DNA from: Planococcus citri
Lineage: Eukaryota > Arthropoda > Insecta > Hemiptera > Pseudococcidae
NCBI RefSeq assembly: GCF_950023065.1
Contig: NC_088677.1
Span: forward strand, 24,077,230-24,141,229
DNA: 64,000 nt
Direction: 5' to 3'
Shown: positions 11,686-26,600 of the stretch, one piece after another
Layout: each line of letters begins with the position of its first letter
How positions within the stretch are numbered: position 1 is the first letter of the stretch
Translations under genes and position numbers: made by a program
The notes under the pieces: generated by a model
What the model saw: the letters and a program-made list of their open reading frames with translations, nothing else
The model's database searches: none
Told to the model about the DNA's origin: nothing

Positions 11686-14600
11686 CTACAAATGTAAATA
11701 ATGTGAATTAGTCATTGCAAGTCTTAGGTATTCAGTTTTTTTGAAAGTGGTCCCACAAGTGACCCTTTTATATCATCTTCTAGTCTTCACCAATTTTGAA
11801 TAAATTCCAAAAATTGCAGAAATGTATTTCTGTTTTGTATTTTGATCCTTCAATGTTACTTACATTAGATGGATAGATTTCCATAGAAGCGTTTACTCCA
11901 GTTTTGGTCCATGAAGTAGATGAAGATATTCGAAGACCTGTCCCTTTGAGATTTACACTAAAGGATCCTCCAGCACAACTCAGCATGCTGTAGCAGTCAG
12001 CTGCTTCTCCAAAAGGTACTGCTGATCCATAAATTTGTCTAGTGAAGGTGAAATCATGTGCTGTAACACAATAGAATGGGGAAAATTAAGGGAAAATATG
12101 TAGGGGGAAGCCTCAATAGACCACTCATTCATGGTGAAATGGGCAAAAATACATACTATTCACTTCTAGTGTGGTGATGTTCAGTCTTAACTTTTGAAAT
12201 GATGTTTTCCCACTCTTGAATGTGGATTCTTTCATACAAGGACACGATCGCTTCGCATTGGCATAACTTTCAACTGGTTCGAAACATCCTTTGACATTTG
12301 ATGTGCTGGAGGTTGTGCTAAATTTTTTTAAAAAATCTATAAGTACCTAGTGATACCTACCTTTACATTAAATACAATCATTCTCAAATATTTGATCTTA
12401 CCTTTTGGCAAAAAATTCTGAATAATTTTCATTATCGGAGTTTATTGGTAAGGTTAGATATTCGGCTGGAGAATCAGACCACATTCGGTGGCAGTAAATG
12501 GAAATATTTCTTCCCAGAATGTTCAAAGGATATTCACGATCGACATATAATTTGAATTTTCGTTTAACTTCTTCACAACTGCTTGGCTCGCCTGAAATTA
12601 AGTTGAAATAAGTAATTGGGACACTTACACCTGCTGAGGTAGTGTTGCTACAACTAACACTTGTATAATGTACAATGGCGTCTACGAATGGGCCGGTGCT
12701 TGAACCTACAATGTGTTTTCTTCACTTTTCTACCACTGTAATGGAAGCAAGCCAATTTTCTTTTTTGTTTTCCTTTACCACCACAAGGAGCGTTGCACTA
12801 CAAAAATACAAACCAAGCCATTTGATGTTCAATAAGTACATGTGCCATTGTGCCCTTATTACAAGCAGGATTCTCAAATATTGGTTCAATTTAGTTACAC
12901 ACCTCACTCCATGCTTCAGGAACCCAAATGTAATCATCTGAACAGTAATTCAGTTTGCATTCTTGTTGAAGTGTAACTAATGGCTGACTGATTTCACTGC
13001 AGTATTCGTCAGAAACAATTGATTTCTCTGGGTCAAATTGTGTGGCAGATGCCAGTACTCTTTCACATTGCACTGTTCGTTTTTGAACACCAATTCCACA
13101 GGTCACTGAACACTATAGAAGAAGATATTTAATTCATTTAGACTAGCCACAGTAGGTCTGTTAGTTATCTGGAACTATCCTCAACTTACAGGTGTCCAAT
13201 CAGAAATTGTCCAACGATATATTTGCTTTGGCATTTGTCTGCGTGCCATCAAATTTTCACAAGGTTCTACATTGCAAGTCATTGAAGTTAATGGTCTAGA
13301 TGAAATATCACAGTCAGAGGCTTCACTGCCATTTTCATCATAGCAGACAACAGGTCTTATTTTCCAACCACTACCACAAGATCTGGAACACTATATGAAA
13401 TACACGTAGAACTTGTGAATACAATAACAATCATTAGTTGATATGTACTAACCTAACTGCCTATTCATTAGGAAGAGACTGGATGGTAATCAGATTTTTT
13501 GTATACAAATACATACCTCTCCCCATTTTCCAGGACGCCAAACTGAGCGATTAAATGTAAATGTAGGTGGCAGTGGTTCTGGCAGTGATGTCTGAGCAGA
13601 AGTTGATGCTTTTAGTGAGGCAGTAGTGATGGCAATGGTAGAACTATAGGCATCAGCAGCGGTGGATTGACAATTTTTAGTGTTATCACAGGGAACTGTT
13701 TTATCGGGTTTAGTAAATCGAATGCAATAATTTTCTTCAACTTGTACTGAATTCATTTCACACCACACATTTCTGACTGAGATGCCCTGTGAAAAAAAAA
13801 ACACCACCAGTATCATGATAAGACAAGTTGGAAATTAGATTTGGTGAGATTGAAAGTTGTATAATTTATAAACATTTTATGCATACATATCCACAACTTG
13901 ATGAACATTGACTCCATTCTGTGGTTTTCCATTCAGCTAGAGGGACTGGGCAAGGAGGCAGTGAACATGATTCTGATGATTTTGGCATATCACGGCGATT
14001 GCAGTAGAAAGAATCTACAAAAGATTTGCTCCTCATACTGTAACATCTTACAACTCGTGTCTTTTCACCAATACCACAGCTCGTTGAACACTGAATCAAA
14101 AACAACAAGAGCAAAATATTACATCCTGATCATATTTGTACATCATCACTACAGACCAACTTCAGCCATATCTGCCTCATCATCCCAGTATCTGAAAAGT
14201 CATCAACTTACTGGTTGCCAATCTTCAGGAACCCATTTGAACAGAGCAGGTGGAAAGAAACTGTTGTAGTGTTGAGGGATTATTTCATTACTCTGAGTTG
14301 TTGTAGTTGAGCAATCAGGTAAAAAGCAAGTTTGCTGTGTGGCTGGTTTGTCTGATGTATCTGAACAGAGGTTCTGATCAGCACGGTTACATCGCACCAT
14401 TCTCGTTCTATAACCGATTCCACAACTGACTGAACACTGTGATGAAAACAGTTCATCATTAATCATGCAAAACTTCTCAGATGATACAGTAATACACATT
14501 ATACCAACATCAGACCAGGCTCCTGCTGTCCACAAAGGAAGGGGTACTTCAGTTGTTTTAGGAACAGGGGTAGTGCAAGCAGGCATTTGACACTGTTCAA

Positions 14601-17600
14601 CGTGCGCAGGTTTCTTATTACTGTCACACAAGTATGAACCAACTATTTGATTTCCTTGCTGGCAACGAACGTTTCTGGACCTGTGACCAAGACCACAAGT
14701 CACGGAGCACTAGAAATAGATGAAGAATTTAGTGATGCAGTTAATGCAGCAACTCAGCAAGTATTGTGTCCCCAAATATACTAACCCTAGACCATTCACT
14801 GGTTGACCATAGTGGACATTTCTGCAAAATGCACACATTTTCCACAATTTTCTCACTGTTTGCGCATTTTGCATCCTCAACAATGCGTTGAAATTCATCG
14901 ACACAAGTTGCTTCACGTGTCTGGATGCCATTACCACAGCTAACGTTACACTGTGAAAAAGATAAGTAATAAGTTGATACATGTTCCATGGATCCTAACT
15001 TGAGTATAAGTTACAGAAATACAGAAATAATGACTACATTTAGACCATAAAAAGCATCTGCTTTTAATATTACAAGTAGCTTATCTTGGCAAATGACATC
15101 ATATCCATCCAGATGAAGTATTTAGACTCGATTAGCCCTGTTTGATTAGATCATATCTGACAAATCTATTTTACTCTGACCATACCTGTTCAGATTGGAT
15201 CATTTTCTCCACAGTTTTCCTTCACACAGGATTGTAGAAACTTGATTTCAAGCTGTCTACTCTAACCAAACTTGATCAGACCCAATCATGCCCCCTTATT
15301 CTCATACCGTTCCTTCAGAATTGTAAAAACTTTCAAGTTTCAAGCTTTCTTCCATTCTTCGCTTTAAACCACTACATGAATACCACTATATTTTAGTCTT
15401 TGTTACTCATCATCAACAGCAGAAACTTACCGATCGCCATTCCCCATACTTCCAATGATAAGTATCACAGTTACCATAACAGGATTGCTTTTCTGATGGT
15501 TTTTGAATATGCTGACATTCTATTGGAGGAAGTTGTTTATTTGGGATCTTATAATATATATTATCGTTGAATACTTGGAGACAGCCAAAAGTTACATTGC
15601 GATATCCAACACCACAGAGTGATGAACATTCTGATTGACTAATCACATTCCACCTGCAAAGAAAATCTGTGTTTTGAAACATGAAATGTTTAACAATGCA
15701 AAATGCAGATTGGCAATGGGCTATTGCTTTTGTTCATTTTTCCAACTACAAAGTGTAAGACTGGAAGAATTGAATTTGATTCAGGTCTGAACAGATCTAA
15801 TACATATAATCAAAACGTTATCAGATCAGATCTGATCAGAATTGGATCAGGTTGAATTGAATCAATGGCAAGTCTGGATATGGTGAGATAGGTACATATA
15901 AGTAGGTAACCATTTTTTTTTCTGAGCTGTGAGTATGAATCAGGAAATTGGATTCAAAGCGACAATAATGAAATACAAGTTCAAAATAATTATATTAGGT
16001 ACTTACCTTAAAACACAATGTTCATTGCAGTCTTCAATTTCCGCTTTTGGTTTAGGTAATCCAACGCATGATTCATCCGAAACCTGATTATTAGTATCTC
16101 TTCTAATACAGCGAATAATTTTATGTTTTTTGCCTAGAAAATGCAATTAATTTAGTACAATACAAGGTGAATAGTTGAAATAAAAGAGATTAAATAATAC
16201 TCTCAAAAATGCTACTACATGAACTGGCTGTGCTGAGGGTCTTCAAAGCTGCATGGCCAGGGGTGGAGGTCTCTCACCAGAATTTCAACAATAATGGCAA
16301 AAAAATTAAGGAACAAAATCAAACTCTCACAGGTATAAGTAATTTTGAAACAGATGCTTAAGACAGCATCTGCTAGAACCCCTTTTGGAGCTTTGCATTC
16401 TGGAACTGCTATATGAGACCCTTTTTAGCTAGCGACAACTCGTCAAGGCCGCTAGATATGGTGACCACAAGCCAGTCCGTGCCTGCAGCAGCAAATCACA
16501 TCTCAGTATGTATGTACAAACCTTCGCAAACTTTGTTACACGGAGTCCATTTCTCAGCAACTTGCCAACTGAAATAATTTTGCGGCGAGATAGGAACAGT
16601 GTATTCGCAAGTGATCTCTGGTGGGATCAATTTACGCATGCCAAGTACTTCCAAGCTTAAATCTTTACGTAGTGGCTCCGAAGTATTAATTCTTTCAACG
16701 GATATATTTGATCCGGTATATGAAATAGTGACACCTTCATAGTTGATCTCTTTGTAGTATCGTGTGATGCTCCAATTTCCATTCAGCACATACTGGCCAG
16801 TAGCGCTATCGACTAATGCTACAATAAAAATCAAAAATAAAATAATGTGGTCAGGTTATTGTTACCGAAGAGAATGATTCAATCTAATTTAATCAGAGCC
16901 AATCGGATTGACACTCTTGTCAGATTTAATTGGATTTGGTGGATACATTTTTCAAGTGGGAACTCTTTTAACAACACCATTTTCTAAGAACAAGACTGCA
17001 TCTGAGCACGTCTGATTAGATTTGATCATCCCTAAAAAGAATATCAAGGGAAACTTACTATCAAAAAGCAGATACCAAACACTTACCTAAATGATTTTCG
17101 CCTTCTTGGTGTTGTAAAGGGCGTAGTTGAATGTTGATATTTGAAGCACCAGCTGGTATAATGGCAACATAATTGTAGCCAAACTTGATGCGTGATGGAG
17201 CATAATTTTTATATACTTTCTTACAAGTGCTGTTATCACCTCCGCAAACACCGCAACTATCTGAAAGAACATCCAGCAATTACCTATCATTTTACTAATA
17301 GTCCGGCATATGACAATAGGAGTAATTGCACCCCCCCCCCCCCGCCGAGTCAACTTTTTTCTTAAAGGGAACATCTTAACGAACATTTTAAAGCAAACTG
17401 GCCAAAAAAAAAGTTGGCCTTACTTACAAAATGGCGGCCATTTTGATTGACAGGTCAGCCGAAATCGCAGATTTTGCGTTTTAACATAGGACTTGCACGA
17501 ACTTTTTCAAACTTTACAAAGGTAGATCGAAAGATCAAGCAAAAATTTATCACCTGTCAAAATTTCAAGTGCTAAAGTGCGTTTTTCGATTTTTGGTGAA

Positions 17601-20600
17601 TTTTTGAAAATCGAATTTAGGCCAAAAATGAGGGAAAAAATCAAAATTTCACCAAATTGATCAAGAAAGCTGAAATTTGGGATATACCTTATTTTCGACA
17701 TGCCAAATCGATTGGAAACGGTTTCAACCCGTTTTGAGCAGTTCTGGAGCCTCCAGCAGATTTTTGAAACTCGAAATTCCCACAAAATTCCATCAAATTG
17801 GAGTTTTAAAGCTAAAATTTATTCTAAAAACTAATTTCAATACGCTACGAAGTACTGAAGGTGAATTTCAAGTCGTTTTGGAGCCTCCAGCGACTTTTTG
17901 AAAATTCCTGAAACCTCCAGCAGATTTTTGAAACTTTAAATTTTCACAAAATTTCATTAAATGGAGATGGAAAGCTGAAATTTACTCTACACTCCAATTT
18001 TAACACCCTCTGAAAACGACTTCTGGTGGATTTCAAGTCATTTTAGGGCTTCCAGCGACTTTTTTTGAAAATTACTGGAGCCTCCAGCAGATTTTTGAAA
18101 CTTTAGATTTTCACAAAATTTCATCAAAATGGAGATGGAAAGCTGAAATTTACTCTACACTCCAATTTTAATACCCTCTGAAGACGAACTTCAGGTGGGT
18201 GCAAGTCATTTTTGGGCCTCCAGCGACTTTTTTGATAATTACTGGAGCCTCCAGCAGATTTTAGAAACTTGAAATTTCCCCAACATTTATTTATCAAATG
18301 GAGTTGGCAAGCTGAAATTTACTTCGCAGACTACATAGTGGTTTCAAATGGTTTTGAAGCTTCCAGCTACTTTTAGGAAATTTCAATTTTCCAAAAAAAC
18401 GTCCTACAACCTTTCAAAAAGTTGCTGGAGGCTACGAAACGACTTGAAATTCACCAGCAGTCAACTTGGTAGCGTATTGAAATTAGTTTGCAGAATGAAT
18501 TTCGACTTTCCATCTTGGTTTGATAAAATTTTGGGGAAATTCCAAGTTTCAAAAATCTCCTGGAGGCTCCAGTAATGTTCAAAAAAGTCGCTGGAGGCTC
18601 TAAAAAGACTTGAAATCCACCAGAAGTCGTTTTCAGAGTGTGTTAAAATTGGAGTGTAGAGTAAATTTCAGCTTTACATTTCTATTTGATGAAATTTTGT
18701 GAAAATTTAAAGTTTCAAAAATCTGTTGGAGGCTTCAGGAATTTTCAAAAAGTCGCTGGAGGCTCCAAAACGACTTGAAATTCACCTGCAGTACTTCGTA
18801 GCGTATTGAAATTAGTTTTTAGAATAAATTTTAGCTTTAAAACTCCAATTTGATGGAATTTTGTGGGAATTTCGAGTTTCAAAAATCTGCTGGAGGCTCC
18901 AGAACTGCTCAAAACGGGTTGAAACCGTTTCCAATCAATTTGGCATGTCGAAAATAAGGTATATCCCAAATTTCAGCTTTCTTGATCAATTTGGTGAAAT
19001 TTTGATTTTTTCCCTCATTTTTGGCCTAAATTCGATTTTCAAAAATTCGCCAAAAATCGAAAAACGCACTTTAGCACTTGAAATTTTGACAGGTGATAAA
19101 TTTTTGCTTGATCTTTCGATCTACCTTTGTAAAGTTTGAAAAAGTTCGTGCAAGTCCTATGTTAAAACGCAAAATCTGCGATTTCGGCTGACCTGTCAAT
19201 CAAAATGGCCGCGATTTTGTCAGTAGGGCCAACTTTTTTTTGGCAAGTTTGCTTTAAAATGTTCCTTAGGATGTTCCCTTTAAGAAAAAAGTTGACCCGG
19301 AGGATCGGCGGGAGGGGGTGCAATTACTTCTATTGTCATATACCGGACTATAAACGAGTACACACCGATGTTACTTTGTAAGTACTGACCTAGAACGCCA
19401 TTCGAGTTCAAAACATGATCACAGCCGGCTTTTGTGCAAATTCCATTGACACACATGTCGTAAGTATTTGTGCCGCAAGTCGTACCGTCGATTACTTTAT
19501 TTTGCAAATCGTAATAATGCCCCGTGCCTTCTGCTCGGCAATATAGAGACTGGCAGACTGCGTTCTTTCTTTCTGGCGATGCTGCGTAGGAGACATACAA
19601 AAAGCGACATTCAGTTATCAAATTTTTTGGAAGCTGTAGATATGCATACAGTGCGTAGGCGTGAATTAAATTATCTACTGTAAGCGATTCTTACAATAAT
19701 GATACGGCACCCAACGAACGTCCCTGGGTAAATAATTCAGACCAAAGGCATTCCCATTATGTTTGGCGCACTGCTCAGCTCTATATGAGTAAATTATGAT
19801 GAAAAATCAACCAATTTGTATACCCCTAGTACATACATAGGTCCTTCTAGAGTTGCAATAATTCTCACCTAAAATCCATCGTTCCAATGGGACACTCTTT
19901 GATATTACACGATTGATAATTTACCCTTCTGCCTAAACAGAATTTGCCACCATTCTTAGGCGATGGTGAGTCGCAGTTTCGATACGCGTGTTTAATTCCG
20001 CCTCCGCATGATCGAGAACATTCTCCAAATCTAAAATGAGCACAATAAACGCATGTATTTATCACTCAGGTATGGCGAAAAGAGACCAAACACTTACTTA
20101 CGGCTGCCATGGACCCCATCCTCCGTCTACAGGTTTTAAAGCTTCGCGATTTACCGGTACGCATTCTCCTTGTTGGCACCAATGTGAATCACCACAAGGT
20201 GTACCTTCGGCCGGAGGCATGCCGATTGAAATACAGCCGCGTATATTATTCATCTCGCAACACCATAACATGCTACAGTTGGTCTGAAAAATGAATGAAA
20301 TGAATAAGTGAATAGGATATTTTGGTTATTCCAGAAAATTATCTGATTTCGTATTGATTTTCTAATACATGGGGGGGGGGGGGGGGAAAGATTTGGATCT
20401 GATCACATCTAACTCAAGGTAAGTGGTCAGCTCTGATAAGGTGTGATCCGACCAGAACTGATCAGATTCGATCATTCTCCCATAAAAAGCCTAATTCGAA
20501 AGTATATCATACGAACGACTCTCCTGCATCATCAACGTAACACGAATTGATGAAATTTCACAAGCAAAGGTTACTCACTTTGTTCATGTCGCTTCTAAAA

Positions 20601-23600
20601 CCCTTTCCCCAAGTTACTTCGCATTGCTTATCTTTGCTATACGTTTCACCAGGTAACTGCTGCGCGTGTGTTGGATAATCTTGCAAATAATCACTGAACG
20701 GATCATCATGAAGGCAAAAACCATTTCCAGTTCTACATCAGAAAAAAATTATTTAAATCCATATGCTCGTAGGCCGATTGTCTGGAGATTCCAAACAAAA
20801 GCGTGGACTTATTATTGAATTTGTATCAACAAACGTACTCTAAAAATTCGGTCAGAAAATGCCTACTGCAAGCAGACCATTTCCATGGATGAGTATTGGA
20901 ACCCAACTGCGTGCTCATAACTCTCGTTACAGTGCCATTTGGAATGTAAGGAGTGCACAATCTATCTGAGTCATGTGGCATGTTGAATCTAAAAACAGGT
21001 ACGATGAGTTTACAAAACACAGAATTCAAAGTGAAAGCCGGAAAATCGTCGAAAAATTAATAAAATATAGCCGGGTGGTGTGTTCAATTCAAACTATAGG
21101 TAGGTATGTGTACACTCGTACAGACAAAAATCCAACTTTTTTAGCCAAAATTGCAGGAAATTCTAGTTTTTGAAAAAACCAAAAAAAATAACTAGGTACC
21201 TACTCGTATTTTGACAAATTTTCCAAACCAAAAAAAAAATGGAATTTTTATCAAAATTGTCAAAAAGTCTTGTACTTACCCCAAAAAAATCAGCTTTTTA
21301 AATCGAAATTGAGAAAAAAGTAAAACATGTTTTGTAATTAAAATTCCAAAAATGTTTGACTTAAAATTCCGAAAAACATGTAATTGCCAAGATCAGTTTT
21401 TGCCTTAATTACAAAAAAACTTTATTGGCTCAAAATTTCTAAAAATCTGGGTTCTTGTCAAAATTGTAAAAAACAAAGTTTCACATCAAAATATCCAACA
21501 TTACCAAAAATACCTACTATTTTTGGTAAAAACTGTAAAATAACTCATGTTTTGTCAAAATTGCCAGAATCCAGTTTTTTTTTCAATCAAAATTTCCAAA
21601 AAAAAATAGTTTTTTTGTCAAAAGATTTACTATTGGTTGCTTTTGTGTTTTAGTTGCAAAAAATTGTAAAAAAAATCGGTGTTCTCGTCAAAATTGCAAA
21701 AAAAAAGTTTCCCATCAAAATGACCAAAATTCTTTTTTTACTGCCAAAATTACCAATAATACTTATGTATTAACTGCAAAATTACTCATGTTTTGTAAAC
21801 ATTTCCAAAAAGAAATATTTTTTATTAAATCAAAATTTCCAAAAACTTGCGGGAAAAATCTTTTTTTGGTCAAAATTTCTAAAAAATATGTATTGTGTTT
21901 ATTGGTTGCAAAAAATTGTAAAAAAATCTGTGCTCTCGTCAAAATTGCAAAAAAAAAAGATTCCCATCAAAATAACAAAAATTCTTTTTTTTGCCAAAAT
22001 TACAATAATACTACTTTTTGTAATACAGTAACTGCAAAATTACTTATGTTCTGTAGAAATTTCCAAAAAAAATTGTTTTTGCCAAAACTTGCTGAAAAAA
22101 CTTTTTTGGTCAACATTTTTGAAAAATATTATCTAATTGTTTTTTAGTCGAAAAAAATTGTTAGAAAATCTGTGTTTTTTTCAAAATTGCACAAAAAGAA
22201 AAAGTTTTCCATCAATATAACCAAAATTCCTTTTTTTTCTCCAAAATTACCAATAATACTACTTTTTGTAATAACTGCAAAATTACTCATGTTTTGTAAA
22301 AATTTCCAAAAAAAATATTTTTTAAAATCTAAATTTCCAAAAAATCTTGTTTTTTAAGTACCAAAACTTGCGGAAAAAAACTTTTTTTTGGTCAAATTTT
22401 CTAAAAAAATATGTACACCTATTGTGTTTTAGTTGCAAAAAATTGTAAAAAAATCTATGTTCTCGTAAAAATTGCAAAAAAAAAAAGTTTCCCATCAAAA
22501 TAACCAAACTTTTTGTAATAACTGCAAAATTACTCATGTTTTGTAAAAAATTGCCAAAACTTATATTTTTTAAAAATCAAAGCCAAAACTTGCGAAAAAA
22601 ACTTTTTTTGTGAAAATTTAAAAAAAAATAATGTATTGTCTTTTAGTCAAAAAATTGTAAGGTAATCTGTGTTTACTTCAAAATTGCACAAAAAGAAATA
22701 GTTTTCCATTCAAATAACCATAATTTCCCACTTTTTTGCCAAAGTTGTCTAAAATCCTGTTGCTTGGTAAAAATAGTGAAATTGACCCATGTCCTGTTAA
22801 AATTGTGAGAAGACCAGTTTTTTTTTTAAATTGCCAAAAATATGTATTGATTTTTTGTAAACAGTAAAAATAATTCATGATTTGTCAACATTTCCAAATA
22901 AGCCAGGTTTTTAAAATCAAAATTGCTCAAAAGTCTCTTTTTTCAACCCAAAAAAAAACTGAAAATTGCAAAAAAAAATTCTAGCAGTCGAAATTTAACT
23001 AAAAAAATCTCACTTTTTTGCAAAAATTACCAAAAGTACTGCTGTTTTGTAAAAATAGTAAACATACCGAAACCACGTATTGTTAAAATTGTCAAAAAGA
23101 CCAACTTTTTTGATCAAAATTGGCAAAAATACTGTTTTTTTTTGTAAAAATTTGTAGCAAGAATAATCCATGTTTTGTCAACATTGCTCAATGGATAAGC
23201 AAGTTTTTTTCAATCAAAATTGCTCAAAAGTCTTTCTTTGCCCCACAATATTTGGAAAATTTCATTTTTGGGCCAAAATTTACAGAAAAACTTGCTTTTT
23301 TGACCCAAAAAAACTGTGTGAAAATTTCCAAAAAAAAAGTATTCCAGCTAGGTGTCAAAATTTACCAAAAAAATCCTATTTTGTTTGCCACAATGCCCAA
23401 AAATACTACAAACTTTTGTTGTAAAAACTATAAAAAAAGACCAATATTTCGTCCAAATTTCCAGGAAGTATTATTTTTTGCCAAAATTGCTAAACACTCC
23501 TTTTTTTCTTTTTTTTTTATAAATTGAAATTTCCAGAGAGATGAAGAAATATACTTGATTTATTAAGGTAGATGAGGGAAAGATACCGCACCTGGGGAAA

Positions 23601-26600
23601 AAGTAAAATATGAAAAATAAAGTAATGAAATCTCTTACGTGTGTCCTAATTCATGAGCGATAGTAAAAGCAGTAGTCAATCCGTTATCTCGAACAACAGC
23701 GCAGCATCTTGACCTGCACATCATTCCCTTATCTGCCAATCCCAATTTGTGGATGCATTTACCGCTTTCCATTTCGCATTTTAAATTTTGTCTGGTGAAC
23801 AAACATGTAAACTTTGTTTAATTGGTATGTAAGGCACTAAATAGTAAACATTGACCATAAGCAATGGACTTACCTAGTGAGATGTAATGCACAATCGTAA
23901 TGATTCGGACTGAGATCGTCACTGACGTATTGGGAATGCTGCCATTGGCAGAAATCATTAAATGTATCGTTCAATGTTCCTGGCTCGGCTGTCCGTCTAT
24001 TCGATGACAAAGTTACATCTCGATCAGATAATTCGATTATGTTCACTACCGTTATATGGAGTCGGTTGCCTATGCTTTTGTCTTTGAAAATTTTATTCAC
24101 CTGAAAGCCACCACACGATCACACTATTATTCTAGACATGGTCCAGAGAGGGATGAAAAGCTACTCAAATCCACCAGAACTTACAATTCCCATTAGCGTT
24201 AATACATAATTATGTGATCCTGGACCGTGAAATCGAACCATTTCATAATCAATGGCGACCATCAATTCTACAATATTCTCCACAGATTCCGCAGCAACAG
24301 ATCGTTTTTTCCTTCTCCTGAACACAGGTTCTGGCTGCGTCGCGGTCGTAACCTCTCCTAGCTGATTGGAACTTGTAAAGCTGTCATTTTCTTCTTCCTC
24401 ATCATTGTCGTCATTGTCGTCATCATCATCATCGTCATCTCCTTCGTTATCACCATCTTCGGTACGAGGTGAGGCGTTATTGTGAGGAATGATAGGTTCT
24501 GTGTAATCTGAAGTATTGGATAATAAGAACGGAGCATTTTAGTATCAGCGATGTAATAGCTTCGATATTGTAAATCAACAATGATGAAAGATAATGTAAA
24601 AAACAAAGAGAAGAAATGAGAACAAAACAGCAGCAGGAGATGAGTAAACGAAGCAAACAAAAAAACAAATAGAAACATATAAACCTCGACGCAATATAGG
24701 CCTACAGTTAATAAGCACATTAAGATGGCTCGAAGACAAAAGTGGACCTACTTAGATTGATTTACCTTGAGATCGGAATACAAACAGTTTTGCAAAATAT
24801 TGCTAAAAATATTTTCAATTCGATAGTGGTAATGGTAATTGCAAGTTCGAGGAGTGGACAGAAAATTTTGTGATCGAATGGCAAAAATTACAGTTGCATT
24901 CTACTTTCTGCATTTCTATGATTTTAGAAGGATCATTTGCAGTACTTGTGTTGGCAGATTCTGCCTATTCTAGGTTGATGGCTGCCAAAGACAAGGTATC
25001 AATCAAAAAAAGGTTCAAATTATTCAACCCTTAAATTTTGTATGCATCTGCTGCATTTTAACCACATTCTCGATTTATAGGAAAAGGAAATGCTTAATGG
25101 ACAATTGGAGGTAGTGACGATATGTAAAAAACATACAAGGTAATAAAAATGAAAAAAAGCACTAATTTCTGCAAATTTATCATCTAACAATATTCCAGCA
25201 CGTAAAATTTAATCTCTGCATCAGATTTATCCATTTTTATGCGTTCTATGCACACAAAGGCATGACTAAAGAACGATAAGAATAAAAAAAATATAGCAAC
25301 CGATAGATGGATCAATGTTGAAAGACACGTTTTGGAAATAAAGCATTCAATTAAGAGAAACCAACTTACCCATTTATCAATTCAGTATCATGTAAAGTTT
25401 AGCAAAATGCACACGAATATCAGAAAAAATTTTATTTCTTTGCCCTCTCGAAGGTCATTAATGAACGAGCGAACAAGCAGATTATAGGCACATGTACAAT
25501 ATGATGTTATTAAGTTGATAACAAAAAAAAAAGAGCGTGAGAGAAATACAGAGAAAAAACTATCCAAAGAGATGTGAGACCCTTTACAATCATAAATGGA
25601 AAAAAGTCCAATTTAGTTCTCTGATAAACCAAATGGGTAGGTACTGAACTCCTAGTAAGAGGTTAATGAAAAGTAGATAGGTAGAAGTAGGTAAAGTGGT
25701 TACTGGTTAGTAATTTTTGCAGATGTACACATGCGGCTACGAACTGGTAGGTCTAGGTATGCTGCAAATAGGTATTTACTTTCTATCAGTGCGCATTGCG
25801 CATGTGTTTCGTTGTACATTGAACTAGCTGAATAATGCGAATCATCAGCATCAGAATCGGGATCGAGTTGGAATAATGTGTGTAGAATAGTGTCCATATT
25901 CTCATTGAATGGCTCAGCTGGTTCGACAAAGTAACTACCGTTATCAGATCTTATGTGGCCGGTCTAAATCAAGAAGGAGACACCATACATATTATTCATA
26001 CTGCAGCACTCTATCAAGGAATTTAATCCCTAATCCCAAAAATGTAGGTAGTGAAGTTGAAAAAAAGAGTAGGTACGTTTGATAGGAATCTAAAAAAAAA
26101 AAAAAACTTGGGAAATTTTCATCAAAAACTGTTGTCATTCCATACTTTTTGAATTATTCCTTTCATTGGAATCATTCCACATTTCAAGGAACAATGAATA
26201 TTTGGGTCGAGTTATTTTTAAAAAAATTGAGATTTCTTTTGGGAAACTGTAAAGTCACAATGTGAGTTACTCATAGAAGTGTTTAGTCCTGTGTTAAGGA
26301 CAGTTCCAATCCAGATTTGGATCAAATATGCCATGATCTGATCTGAATCTCCTCAGGCCCATAGCCAGCATAAGGGCAGCCAGAGCTGGCAAAACGCTTT
26401 GCCCTGGTTGGACAAATTTGCTAATATCTCCTCTTTCAAACAAATTTCAAAATCATTTTTCCATTTTTTGCAATGTCGCATTCAAAATAATTGCATTTTC
26501 GTACCGATCGATCAATATTTTGGCAAAGTATACAAAATCTACGACCCCCCCCCCCCCCTAACAACATAAATTTTGGTAAATTTTCATGCCCTGACTGAAA

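Noticed and set aside
13898..14269. 123-codon plus-strand ORF
   Set aside because: Antisense of exons 21-22 and their intron.
14203..14703. One continuous 166-codon ORF as a single exon
   Set aside because: It runs through a stop-free 72-nt intron; TSP1 spacing requires removing 14437-14508.
17507..17901. 92- and 74-codon ORFs mirrored at 18745-19139
   Set aside because: They are the arms of the foldback; similar frames also appear in the 5453 copy, with no protein features.
19468..19683. Plus-strand ORF over exon 14
   Set aside because: Antisense shadow of the Cys-rich exon.
21384..23527. Many Lys/Phe/Asn-rich ORFs on the plus strand
   Set aside because: Produced by AT-rich tandem repeats; composition and periodicity follow the DNA unit.
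24358..24720. 120-codon minus ORF in another frame over exon 6
   Set aside because: Shadow of the exon that carries the furin site; its Met/Thr run is the acidic microsatellite read out of frame.
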